Shown here: one piece after another, positions 1-6,256 of the stretch
Position numbering within the stretch: position 1 is the first letter of the stretch
How the letters are laid out: each line of letters begins with the position of its first letter
Source: JAVBOV01 sp031550205
Lineage (GTDB): Bacteria; Pseudomonadota; Alphaproteobacteria; RF32; CAG-239
Direction: 5' to 3'
Length of the DNA: 57,005 bases
NCBI GenBank assembly: GCA_031550205.1
Contig: JAVBOV010000028.1
Span: 1 to 57,005 of the forward strand
Made by a program: the position numbers and the translations under genes
Notes under the pieces: generated by a model
What the model saw: the letters and a program-made list of their open reading frames with translations, nothing else
Database searches by the model: none
What the model was told of the DNA's origin: nothing

Positions 1-295
1 TTTTGTTACATGCTAAGCAAAAATCTGACTTAAAGTCAGATTTTTGTCTGCAAATGCCCGGCTATCTTGCTTTTAATAAGGAAGCGGCAGCGACTGTATT
101 AAAAGCTAGATACCCGGGATCCAGAAAACGAAGTTTTCTTCCCTCTCCTCTCTCCATCATTGTCATCCAGAGCATATTTTATAATTTTCCTGCATCGGCC
201 TTAGCCGTGCAGACCAGAAAAGTGTAAAATGTGCGTGGGATCCAAGACAAATAGGCCATATTATTAAGTTAAACTGCCACGCTCCGCTTAGTTCA
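1..295. other. Intergenic start of window: terminator and repeat debris
   Basis: No convincing gene is visible here. Positions 1-10 (TTTTGTTACA) match the upstream element found before three genes further along and may belong to a leftward gene outside the window. A strong hairpin at 19-45 follows. Positions 110-245 hold GGGATCC-type and GTCATCCAG-type fragments of dispersed palindromic repeats. The open frame at 3-227 begins with TTG, runs through the terminator and repeats, and resembles no protein family I know. Confidence 0.6.
19..45. terminator. Bidirectional Rho-independent terminator
   Basis: A 13-bp arm AAAAATCTGACTT (19-31) pairs with AAGTCAGATTTTT (33-45). It is flanked by A and T runs so it could work in both directions. 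It probably ends a transcript from left of the window. Confidence 0.75.
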
Positions 296-345
296 TGACG
301 TTTACAAAAACTCCAACCCTTGTCCCATTCTCATTCAACGCCTCA

Positions 346-426
346 TTGGATAAAATGTCTTTTTATAAAACATTATCCATTATATTGGATAAAATTCTTT
401 ACTTTGAACATTTTATCCAGTATAAT
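346..426 (+). promoter_or_regulatory. Tandem inverted-repeat operator over a sigma70 promoter
   Basis: TTGGATAAAAT occurs at 346-356 and again at 385-395. Each copy is followed about 15 nt later by its complement (ATTATCCA at 372-379, ATTTTATCCA at 410-419). This gives two consecutive inverted repeats with a 38-39 bp period. A TTTACT / TATAAT promoter (398-403 and 421-426, 17-bp spacer) overlaps the second pair, so a protein bound there would block RNA polymerase. The half-site TTATCCA also equals the first seven bases of a DnaA box. Which protein binds is unknown. Confidence 0.5.
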
Positions 427-445
427 CTCAAAAAAGGAGATAAAC

Positions 446-1735
446 ATGACCCTTATAAACCGCCCCCAATATCTCGACCAGCTAAAAATGTGGCAAAATC
501 AGCCCGATTTGGTAAAAATCATCACAGGAGTTAGGCGCTGTGGAAAATCAGTATTGTTCAACATTTTTCAAAACAATTTGCGCAATAGCGGTGTCAGCAA
601 TGACCAAATAATCAGCATAAATTTGGAAGATGACCTTCAAACAAAACAAATCGGCCTTAAATTAAACAACAAAACAAAACTGCTTAATGATTATGCCACC
701 CTGCTTAACCACATTAAAAACAAGCTCGTCAATAACAAAAAAACTTATGTTTTTTTGGATGAAATACAATTATTGGACAACTGGCAAAGGCTGGCCAACA
801 CTTTGCGGCTTATAAATGATGTCGATGTATATTTAACCGGTTCCAACGCCTATATGTTTTCAAGCGACCTGGCAAACGCCTTTGGCGGCCGCTACATAGA
901 AATCAAAATGCAGCCCTTGTCTTTTAAAGAATATCTGTCCAGTCAAAATATAAAAGCCCCCTTAATGGATGCTTACAATCAATACACCTCTCAAAGCGGC
1001 TTTCCTCAAACAATCTCCTTTAACCATAATCAGCAAATGATAAACAGCTATCTATTAGATTCGGTGTACAAAAACACTCTTCAAAAAGACATAATCCAAA
1101 GGTTTGGCATAAGCGATTCCATAAGACTTGATGAAATTGTAAAATTTATGTTCGACAACATAGGCAACGAAACCTCTTTGCTCAATGTTCAAAGAAAATT
1201 AAAAAGCACCGGCATAAACATCTCTCCAACAACATTAAATGCTTACATAAAAGGTTTGCTGGATAGCTATCTGATGTATAAGTGTGAAAAATATGACCTG
1301 AAAGGCAAAAGAATTCTTGAATCTGATGCCAAATACTATGTAGCCGACATAGGACTTCGCACAACCTTGCTCGGACGTCCGGATGTGGATTTTGGGCATG
1401 CTCTGGAAAATGTGGTCTATCTGGAGCTTATTCGCCGAGGATATGACGTTAAAACCGGCAAGGTAAAAACCAAATCCATAAAAATTGAAGGTAAAACGCA
1501 AACCAAAACCATAGAAATAGATTTCATTGCCACCAAAGCCGGCGGCAAAACTGAATATTATCAGGTTGCATGGAGTGTTCTTGGTGACATAAACACCCTA
1601 AAAAGAGAACTGGGGGCATTGGAAGAAATAAACGACAACTACCCAAAATACCTGCTGACCATGGACGCCGGCTCCGGTGAAAACAACGGCATAAAACGCA
1701 TCAACATATTAGACTGGCTCATTACCGAAGAATAA
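446..1735 (+). CDS. ATP-binding protein, AAA_14 / DUF4143 family
   Basis: A 429-residue P-loop ATPase of the AAA_14-DUF4143 group, which is common in bacteria and archaea but poorly characterised. The Walker A is GVRRCGKS at residues 28-35. The Walker B-like segment YVFLDEIQLLDNW lies near residue 108. The C-terminal DUF4143 half resembles a PD-(D/E)XK nuclease fold (IEIDFIA followed by YYQVAWS). ATG 446 is chosen over an in-frame upstream start because AAAAGGAG sits just before it and the -10 box at 421-426 gives a 10-20 nt leader. It stands alone behind a tandem operator. Members often occur as solitary accessory genes, so horizontal acquisition is plausible. The biochemical role is not established. 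Confidence 0.85.
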   Translation: MTLINRPQYLDQLKMWQNQPDLVKIITGVRRCGKSVLFNIFQNNLRNSGVSNDQIISINLEDDLQTKQIGLKLNNKTKLLNDYATLLNHIKNKLVNNKKTYVFLDEIQLLDNWQRLANTLRLINDVDVYLTGSNAYMFSSDLANAFGGRYIEIKMQPLSFKEYLSSQNIKAPLMDAYNQYTSQSGFPQTISFNHNQQMINSYLLDSVYKNTLQKDIIQRFGISDSIRLDEIVKFMFDNIGNETSLLNVQRKLKSTGINISPTTLNAYIKGLLDSYLMYKCEKYDLKGKRILESDAKYYVADIGLRTTLLGRPDVDFGHALENVVYLELIRRGYDVKTGKVKTKSIKIEGKTQTKTIEIDFIATKAGGKTEYYQVAWSVLGDINTLKRELGALEEINDNYPKYLLTMDAGSGENNGIKRINILDWLITEE

Positions 1736-1738
1736 AAA

Positions 1739-1772
1739 AACACCCCAAACCATTCTACCGGTTAAGGGTGTT
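1739..1772. terminator. Terminator between convergent genes
   Basis: AACACCC...GGGTGTT forms a stem extended by AACC/GGTT pairs. The minus-strand side runs into seven T residues, so it mainly ends the leftward MBL gene, and it may also serve the ATPase gene. Confidence 0.65.
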
Positions 1773-1784
1773 CTATTAAGATTA

Positions 1785-2474
1785 CTAAATATTGATTACT
1801 TGTCCAGGTTCTAATAAACCGGCAAAACCTAAATTGCTACACATATCCTTTAGCAATTCTTGGTTTCTTCTTGAATAGTGAGTAATCCATGTCTTAGCTC
1901 TTGTTTCAGCATCAGTGGAATTTGCAAGAGTTTCCATTCCAACATGGATATATTCATTCTTTTTACCAGCAAGAAGCATATCGCTAATAAAGGCTTCGTG
2001 AATTATTACTTCTGCCCTCTTTGCTAGTTCGCTATCAAGAAGAGAATATCCCGTATCTCCAGAATAAAAAAGTTTGCCGAAGAAGAGAGCTCCTACAGAT
2101 TCCATATTTGGAACGTGCTCGGTTTTTATTAACTCTACCCCCTCAAATTCTTCTTTCTCTACAGCCATATCCCACATGGTTGGTCCAACCATATCAAGAT
2201 AAGGCTTCAAATCAACTCCACCTAGTCTTGTTTTTTTGCCTCTAACAAAGCAGTTATATTCCAACAACGCACAAAGTGAACCAGCATGGTCATTGTGCAC
2301 GTGCGAGATGAAAACATTATCGATGCTGTCTTGAATACCCAAATCAAACAGTTTAGGTAAAACAGTGTATCCACAATCAATAAGCGTGTTCTTTCCTTCA
2401 TTAGATACCAAAACGGAAGTATTGCCCAAAGACAAATCCAAACCACTTCCACAACCTAAAATTTTTACTTTCAT
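1785..2474 (-). CDS. MBL-fold metallo-hydrolase (ribonuclease Z-like superfamily)
   Basis: A 229-residue protein starting MKVKILGCGSG. Its HVHNDH motif (residues 58-63) is the metal-binding HxHxDH signature of metallo-beta-lactamase-fold hydrolases. Further ligands are probably FYSGDTGY in the middle and WITHYSRR near the C-terminus, as in RNase Z, phosphodiesterase and arylsulfatase-type members. No signal peptide is seen, so it is probably cytoplasmic. ATG 2474 is preferred over the upstream TTG because the family motif begins at once. The leader is AT-rich with no Shine-Dalgarno. The gene stands alone and shares its whole upstream region with the membrane-protein gene at 21600-22004. The exact substrate cannot be told. 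Confidence 0.8.
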   Translation of the reverse strand: MKVKILGCGSGLDLSLGNTSVLVSNEGKNTLIDCGYTVLPKLFDLGIQDSIDNVFISHVHNDHAGSLCALLEYNCFVRGKKTRLGGVDLKPYLDMVGPTMWDMAVEKEEFEGVELIKTEHVPNMESVGALFFGKLFYSGDTGYSLLDSELAKRAEVIIHEAFISDMLLAGKKNEYIHVGMETLANSTDAETRAKTWITHYSRRNQELLKDMCSNLGFAGLLEPGQVINI

Positions 2475-2518
2475 AATTTTTATTTTTAAATGAATAATAT
2501 TTGATACATAATTATAAT

Positions 2519-2591
2519 CGTTTTTAACCCCCTCAGAATACCACACACACTCAAGATTTTCAACGTTTATAATGTTAAACTTTTGTTACAA
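2519..2591 (-). promoter_or_regulatory. Shared upstream region with TTGTAACAA element
   Basis: Read on the minus strand, TTGTAACAAAAGTTTAAC (2591-2574) is followed by TTGAAA, a 17-bp spacer and the extended -10 TGG-TATTCT (2540-2535). The same arrangement, about 70 bp long, occurs upstream of the gene at 21600-22004. The distal element alone also precedes the lipoprotein gene at 49556 and the membrane-protein gene at 16623. Confidence 0.55.
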
Positions 2592-2612
2592 GACTCGTTC
2601 CCCTCTTTCCCC

Positions 2613-2737
2613 GTCATTGCGGCCTCCGAGCCGCAATCCATTAAGAAAGGCAGACAATATACAGATTTCCCCACAAAACATTAAACAAAAACAAAATCAG
2701 CCCTTCACAATAGATTGCGGGTCAAGCCCGCAATGAC
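2613..2737. repeat. Pair of facing GTCATTGCG palindromic repeats
   Basis: Two REP-like hairpins face each other, GTCATTGCGG...CCGCAAT at the left and ATTGCGGG...CCCGCAATGAC at the right, so the outer ends are inverted repeats. The type is widespread in alphaproteobacterial intergenic DNA. Similar units occur near 21493, 29068, 39369 and 54847. Confidence 0.7.
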
Positions 2738-2747
2738 AAGAATAATC

Positions 2748-3010
2748 AACCAACCATCCTTATTATTTCCTCTTTCCTGCCTTAGTGCAGCTTTTTAGAT
2801 TTTGTTTGCTCGTTTTGCGTCCTCTGGCTCGTAGCGTGTTCTGCCGAAAGAACAATAAGATAGTCAAAGAAAGATAAAGGAGACAGGCAGAACTTTGCGA
2901 AGAGAGCAAAATGAGCATTACAAAATATTAAAAGCGGAACTCAGGCAGGGTCTTTTGGTTACTTTGGGACGCCAAAGTAACAAACCCCCGCGCAGGTAAA
3001 GGGCCGAAAA
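2748..3010. repeat. Long palindromic dispersed element, copy 1
   Basis: A ~260 bp element opens with AACCAACCATCCTTAT and TTTCCTGCCTTAG. Its left half pairs imperfectly with its right half: AGATTTTGT with ACAAAAT, GTTCTGCC with GGCAGAAC. It ends in a separate hairpin, GGTTACTTTGG/CCAAAGTAAC (2957-2981). Related copies lie at 17143-17350 and 43440-43690. No open frame is conserved between copies. It could be a MITE-like element or a structured RNA. Confidence 0.65.
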
Positions 3011-3063
3011 AAAAATAAGGATGAAATTGCCGCGTCGCTAACGCTCCTCACAATAACGCAAAC

Positions 3064-3095
3064 ACAAAAAAGGCCTCCCAATCAGGAAGCCTTTT
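3064..3095 (-). terminator. Terminator of the rpsF-rpsR-rplI operon
   Basis: On the minus strand AAAAAGGCTTCC pairs with GGAGGCCTTTTTT across a short loop, just past the rplI stop. It ends in a T run. Confidence 0.8.
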
Positions 3096-3116
3096 TCTTA
3101 AACACTCATCAACAAA

Positions 3117-3602
3117 CTAAGCTTCAGAGTACATTTTCATTTGTTTCTTAGCCTCATCATCGGTTCTGGCAACGTTAACAAGAACGGTTTCCATAACTTC
3201 AGGGTGCAGGTTAAGCTTAACCTTATAAACGCCGAGGTCTTTAATCGGCTTGTCAAGCTGAACAAATCTGCGTTCAACCTCAAAACCGCCAACCTTAACT
3301 GCTTCGGCAACATCGCGCACGGTCACTGAACCGTATAATTGACCGGTCTCGGCAGCCTGACGAATGATGGTTGCGGCAAAGCCCTTAAGGGCCTTGGCTT
3401 TCTCAGAAGCTTTTTCAAGCAATGTGTTGTTGTAAGCTTCCAGCTCTTTTCTTTGTTTTTCAAAAACAGCCAGGTTTGCTTCAGTTGCGCGCAGGGCTTT
3501 TTTGTTCGGCAGCAAATAGTTGCGTGCATATCCGCTCTTAACCGATACTTTTTCGCCCATTTTGCCAAGTTTATCAACGTGTTCTAAAAGAATAACTTCC
3601 AT
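3117..3602 (-). CDS. rplI: 50S ribosomal protein L9
   Basis: A 161-residue L9 that binds 23S rRNA near the L1 stalk. The N-terminal RNA-binding domain carries the family signature (MEVILLEHVDKLGKMGE, then GYARNYLLP around residues 24-32). It is followed by the long connecting helix and the C-terminal domain, which ends in an acidic tail. ATG 3602 is preceded by GAGAGGAG. It is the last gene of rpsF-rpsR-rplI, 15 nt after rpsR. The DUF2232 membrane-protein gene often found between rpsR and rplI in alphaproteobacteria is absent. Confidence 0.97.
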   Translation of the reverse strand: MEVILLEHVDKLGKMGEKVSVKSGYARNYLLPNKKALRATEANLAVFEKQRKELEAYNNTLLEKASEKAKALKGFAATIIRQAAETGQLYGSVTVRDVAEAVKVGGFEVERRFVQLDKPIKDLGVYKVKLNLHPEVMETVLVNVARTDDEAKKQMKMYSEA

Positions 3603-3617
3603 TTCAGCTCTCCTCTC

Positions 3618-3845
3618 TTAATTTGCAACATAAGGAAGAAGGGCCAAAAAGCGAGCGCGTTTAATTGCTCTGGCCAGTTCTCTTTGTTTTTTTGCAGAAA
3701 CTGCAGTAATGCGGGAAGGAATAATCTTGCCTTTCTCAGAAATATAACGAGAAAGCAGTTTCACATCCTTATAGTCAATCTCCAGGCAGCCTTCGCCTGA
3801 AAACGGACACATTTTTTTTCTTCTAAAGAATACTTGTTTAGCCAT
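3618..3845 (-). CDS. rpsR: 30S ribosomal protein S18
   Basis: A 75-residue S18 of the small-subunit platform, where it forms a dimer with S6. The core YKDVKLLSRYISEKGKI followed by the ITAVSAKKQRELARAIKRAR region is diagnostic. The N-terminal CPFSGEGC cysteines resemble the zinc-binding type. It starts 11 nt after the rpsF stop and is certainly co-transcribed with it. Confidence 0.97.
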   Translation of the reverse strand: MAKQVFFRRKKMCPFSGEGCLEIDYKDVKLLSRYISEKGKIIPSRITAVSAKKQRELARAIKRARFLALLPYVAN

Positions 3846-3856
3846 TTTCGTTCTCC

Positions 3857-4180
3857 CTATTCTTCGTCTTTAGAGTGGGCGGAAACTTCTTTGAAGTTTT
3901 CCACTTTAACTGTCATATAACGAATAATGTCTTCATTAAATCTCATAATGCGCTCAAATTCTGCAATTGCTGCAGCCGGAGCGCTGATGTTAAAGAGAAC
4001 ATAGTGGCCCTTGCGGTTCTTCTTAATGCGATACGCAAGGTTTTTCAAACCCCAGATATCGGCTTTCAAAACCTCTCCGCCGTTCTTTTTCAACAAATCG
4101 GTCAAATCAGCAACCAATGTGTTTACTTGAGCAGCGCCAAGATCCTGACGTGCAATCAGCACGCTTTCATAATTTGTCAT
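3857..4180 (-). CDS. rpsF: 30S ribosomal protein S6
   Basis: A 107-residue S6 that begins MTNYESVLIARQDL and contains GLKNLAYRIKKNRKGHYVLF (about residues 45-64), the usual S6 core. It lacks the long acidic C-terminal extension of gammaproteobacterial S6. It is the first gene of the operon. ATG 4180 has GGAG about 9 nt upstream. A candidate S6:S18 feedback hairpin lies in its leader at 4223-4245. Confidence 0.97.
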   Translation of the reverse strand: MTNYESVLIARQDLGAAQVNTLVADLTDLLKKNGGEVLKADIWGLKNLAYRIKKNRKGHYVLFNISAPAAAIAEFERIMRFNEDIIRYMTVKVENFKEVSAHSKDEE

Positions 4181-4222
4181 AAAAAATCTCCTTATGGATT
4201 CTCAACAAATGGTTATTGTATA

Positions 4223-4245
4223 GCCGCATTCACCATAAACGCGGC
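4223..4245 (-). promoter_or_regulatory. Candidate S6:S18 autoregulatory leader hairpin
   Basis: On the minus strand GCCGC...GCGGC closes a stem of up to 8 bp (with GTT/AAT inside) between the promoter and the rpsF Shine-Dalgarno. Leaders of many bacterial rpsF operons bind the S6:S18 dimer through a hairpin with a CCG-containing element. Position and shape fit, but the conserved bulge was not verified. Confidence 0.35.
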
Positions 4246-4256
4246 AAGGAACCTGC

Positions 4257-4286
4257 CTTATATACCCTAAAACAATTAAATTGCAA
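4257..4286 (-). promoter_or_regulatory. rpsF operon promoter
   Basis: The -35 TTGCAA (4286-4281) and -10 TATAAG (4262-4257) on the minus strand are separated by 18 bp. They lie upstream of the leader hairpin and are divergent from the lipoprotein gene. Confidence 0.55.
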
Positions 4287-4320
4287 GCATTTATTTATAT
4301 AAAATTAATCTTTTTTGATT

Positions 4321-4326
4321 TATAAT
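4321..4326 (+). promoter_or_regulatory. -10 box TATAAT, probable leaderless start
   Basis: A perfect TATAAT ends 6 nt before ATG 4333, so transcription should begin at or next to the A of the start codon. There is no Shine-Dalgarno. The -35 region is only AT-rich. Confidence 0.5.
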
Positions 4327-4332
4327 GCGCCT

Positions 4333-4716
4333 ATGAAAATACGAACTTTAGCATTTTTGGCCTTTTTGCCGGCTCTTTCAAATTGTAAGGTACTCCCGCA
4401 ATATCAATATACCGAATGCGAAAAATGGTCCATGACCGCCAGCTGCAGAGCCCCGGTTCCGGTAGAAGTATACAAACCCGAACAGTTTGCAAACGAAGAA
4501 GGCACCATCAGTCTGCAAAACCTCACCTCAAGGGTCATTGTGCATTGCTACACCACTGAAAACATGGACGCTGAAACCTGCGCCCAAGCCTTTGAGAAAG
4601 AAAACTTTGTCCGCTTCCGTGAAATTCCGTATAGAACCGCCGATTATGACTTCCTCAAAAAAGACACCTACCCCACCCGCCGCTGGAGAAACGGTGAACG
4701 CGCCCCGAGGTGGTAG
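4333..4716 (+). CDS. Small putative lipoprotein, function unknown
   Basis: A 127-residue protein. A short N-terminal signal (MKIRTLAFLAFLPALSNC) ends in a lipobox-like LSNC, so Cys18 is the likely lipidation site. The Asn just before Cys is uncommon and weakens this. The mature part is short, charged and has several Cys residues (positions near 18, 29, 38, 73 and 82), with a basic C-terminus. No family is recognised. ATG 4333 is chosen over the upstream start because the signal peptide begins there. The stop is immediately followed by the comM ATG, implying coupled translation, but the pairing is not one I know from other genomes. Confidence 0.65.
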   Translation: MKIRTLAFLAFLPALSNCKVLPQYQYTECEKWSMTASCRAPVPVEVYKPEQFANEEGTISLQNLTSRVIVHCYTTENMDAETCAQAFEKENFVRFREIPYRTADYDFLKKDTYPTRRWRNGERAPRW

Positions 4717-6237
4717 ATGTTAGCTCGTGTACATACTGTTGCATTTAACGGCCTGGAAATCTTAAAAGTAGATTTGCAAATTCAACTCTCCCCCGGCCTG
4801 CCGGCTTTTAACATTGTCGGCCTGCCCGATAAAGCCGTGGCTGAAAGCAAAGAGCGCGTCCGCGCCGCCCTGCAAAACCTAAACCTGCACATTCCGGCCA
4901 AGCGCATCACCATCAACCTCTCCCCGGCTGATTTGCCCAAAGAAGGCTCTCACTTTGACCTGCCAGTGGCCTTGGGCCTGCTGGCTGTAATGGGCGTAAT
5001 ACCAAAAGAAAATCTTGATGATTATGTTGTGCTGGGCGAGCTTGGCTTAGATGGCGGGGTTGTGGCTGTTAATGGTGTTTTGCCGGTTGCCATGTATGCC
5101 GGCTCCAAACAAAAAGGCCTCATTTGTCCTGCCGCCCAAGGCAGCGAGGCCGTTTGGTCGGGCTTAAAAAGCATCATCGCTCCCGATACTCTTTTGGCGC
5201 TTATTAATCACTTTCAAAACAAACAAACCATTTCCTTTCCCGTTGCGCAAAAATTGGAAAGAACAACTTCCCTTCTGGATTTAAAAGACGTCAAAGGCCA
5301 GGAAAACGCCAAACGTGCCCTAGAAATTGCCGCTGCCGGCGCTCATAATATTCTTATGGTCGGCCCTCCCGGTTCCGGCAAATCCATGCTGGCCTCCCGT
5401 CTGCCTTCCATCCTGCCGCCCTTAACCGCTGAAGAAGCCTTGGAAACCTCAATGATTCACTCCGTCGCCGGAGAGTTAAAAGACGGCAAACTGAACTTTG
5501 AACGCCCCTACCGCTCTCCGCACCACAACGCCTCCACTCCGGCCTTGGTCGGCGGCGGTCGCAAAGCCCAGCCCGGAGAGATTTCTCTGGCTCACAACGG
5601 CGTTTTGTTCTTGGACGAGCTTCCCGAATTCAACCGCCCAACGCTTGAAGCCCTAAGACAGCCCCTTGAAAACGGCTGTGTCAGTATCTCCCGCGTTAAC
5701 GCCCATACGGTTTACCCGGCAAAATTCCAGCTTGTTGCCGCCATGAATCCCTGCCGCTGCGGCCACCTTGGCAATCACGCCCTGGAATGTAACCGCGCTC
5801 CGCTGTGCGCTGAAGAATACCAAAACAAACTTTCCGGTCCGCTCTTAGACCGCATTGACATGCACATTGATGTCCCGGCCGTCAGCCCTTTTGACATGGC
5901 CGATACCAAACCCGGAGAAAGCTCCGCGGCCGTTTTAGAAAGAGTAATAAAAGCCAGACAAATTCAGTCTGAACGCTTTAAAAAACTTGGACAACCCTGC
6001 TTAAAAACCAATTCCGAACTAAGAGGAGAGTTGCTGGAAACCGCCCTTTTTCTTGACTCAGACGCCAAAAACCTGCTGGTCGCCTTTGCCGATAAGAATC
6101 ACCTCTCGGCCCGCGCCTACCATCGCACTTTACGGTTAGCAAGAACAATTGCAGACTTGCAAAGTGAATCAAAAGTCCTTAAACTACACATAGCCGAGGC
6201 TTTATCTTATCGTCGGATATTGCCGCAAAAACGTTGA
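4717..6237 (+). CDS. comM: YifB/ComM family AAA+ ATPase (Mg chelatase-like)
   Basis: A 506-residue ComM/YifB protein. In Vibrio cholerae ComM is a hexameric helicase that promotes branch migration during natural transformation. Homologues are also widespread in bacteria not known to be competent. The N-terminal Lon-protease-like domain without its catalytic residues (about 1-170) precedes the AAA+ module with Walker A GPPGSGKS (about 214-221) and Walker B-type VLFLDELPEF (about 290). MNPCRCGHLG is a characteristic Cys-bearing segment, and the C-terminal magnesium chelatase-related domain follows. It starts directly after the stop codon of the lipoprotein gene. Confidence 0.95.
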   Translation: MLARVHTVAFNGLEILKVDLQIQLSPGLPAFNIVGLPDKAVAESKERVRAALQNLNLHIPAKRITINLSPADLPKEGSHFDLPVALGLLAVMGVIPKENLDDYVVLGELGLDGGVVAVNGVLPVAMYAGSKQKGLICPAAQGSEAVWSGLKSIIAPDTLLALINHFQNKQTISFPVAQKLERTTSLLDLKDVKGQENAKRALEIAAAGAHNILMVGPPGSGKSMLASRLPSILPPLTAEEALETSMIHSVAGELKDGKLNFERPYRSPHHNASTPALVGGGRKAQPGEISLAHNGVLFLDELPEFNRPTLEALRQPLENGCVSISRVNAHTVYPAKFQLVAAMNPCRCGHLGNHALECNRAPLCAEEYQNKLSGPLLDRIDMHIDVPAVSPFDMADTKPGESSAAVLERVIKARQIQSERFKKLGQPCLKTNSELRGELLETALFLDSDAKNLLVAFADKNHLSARAYHRTLRLARTIADLQSESKVLKLHIAEALSYRRILPQKR

Positions 6238-6256
6238 AAATCAGGAGCTTAAATAG

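Noticed and set aside
3..227. 74-codon open frame at the window start
   Set aside because: It begins with TTG, runs through a strong terminator hairpin and repeat fragments, and resembles no protein.
2748..3010. Insertion sequence with transposase
   Set aside because: The element is palindromic but contains no transposase frame; at most it is a non-autonomous MITE.
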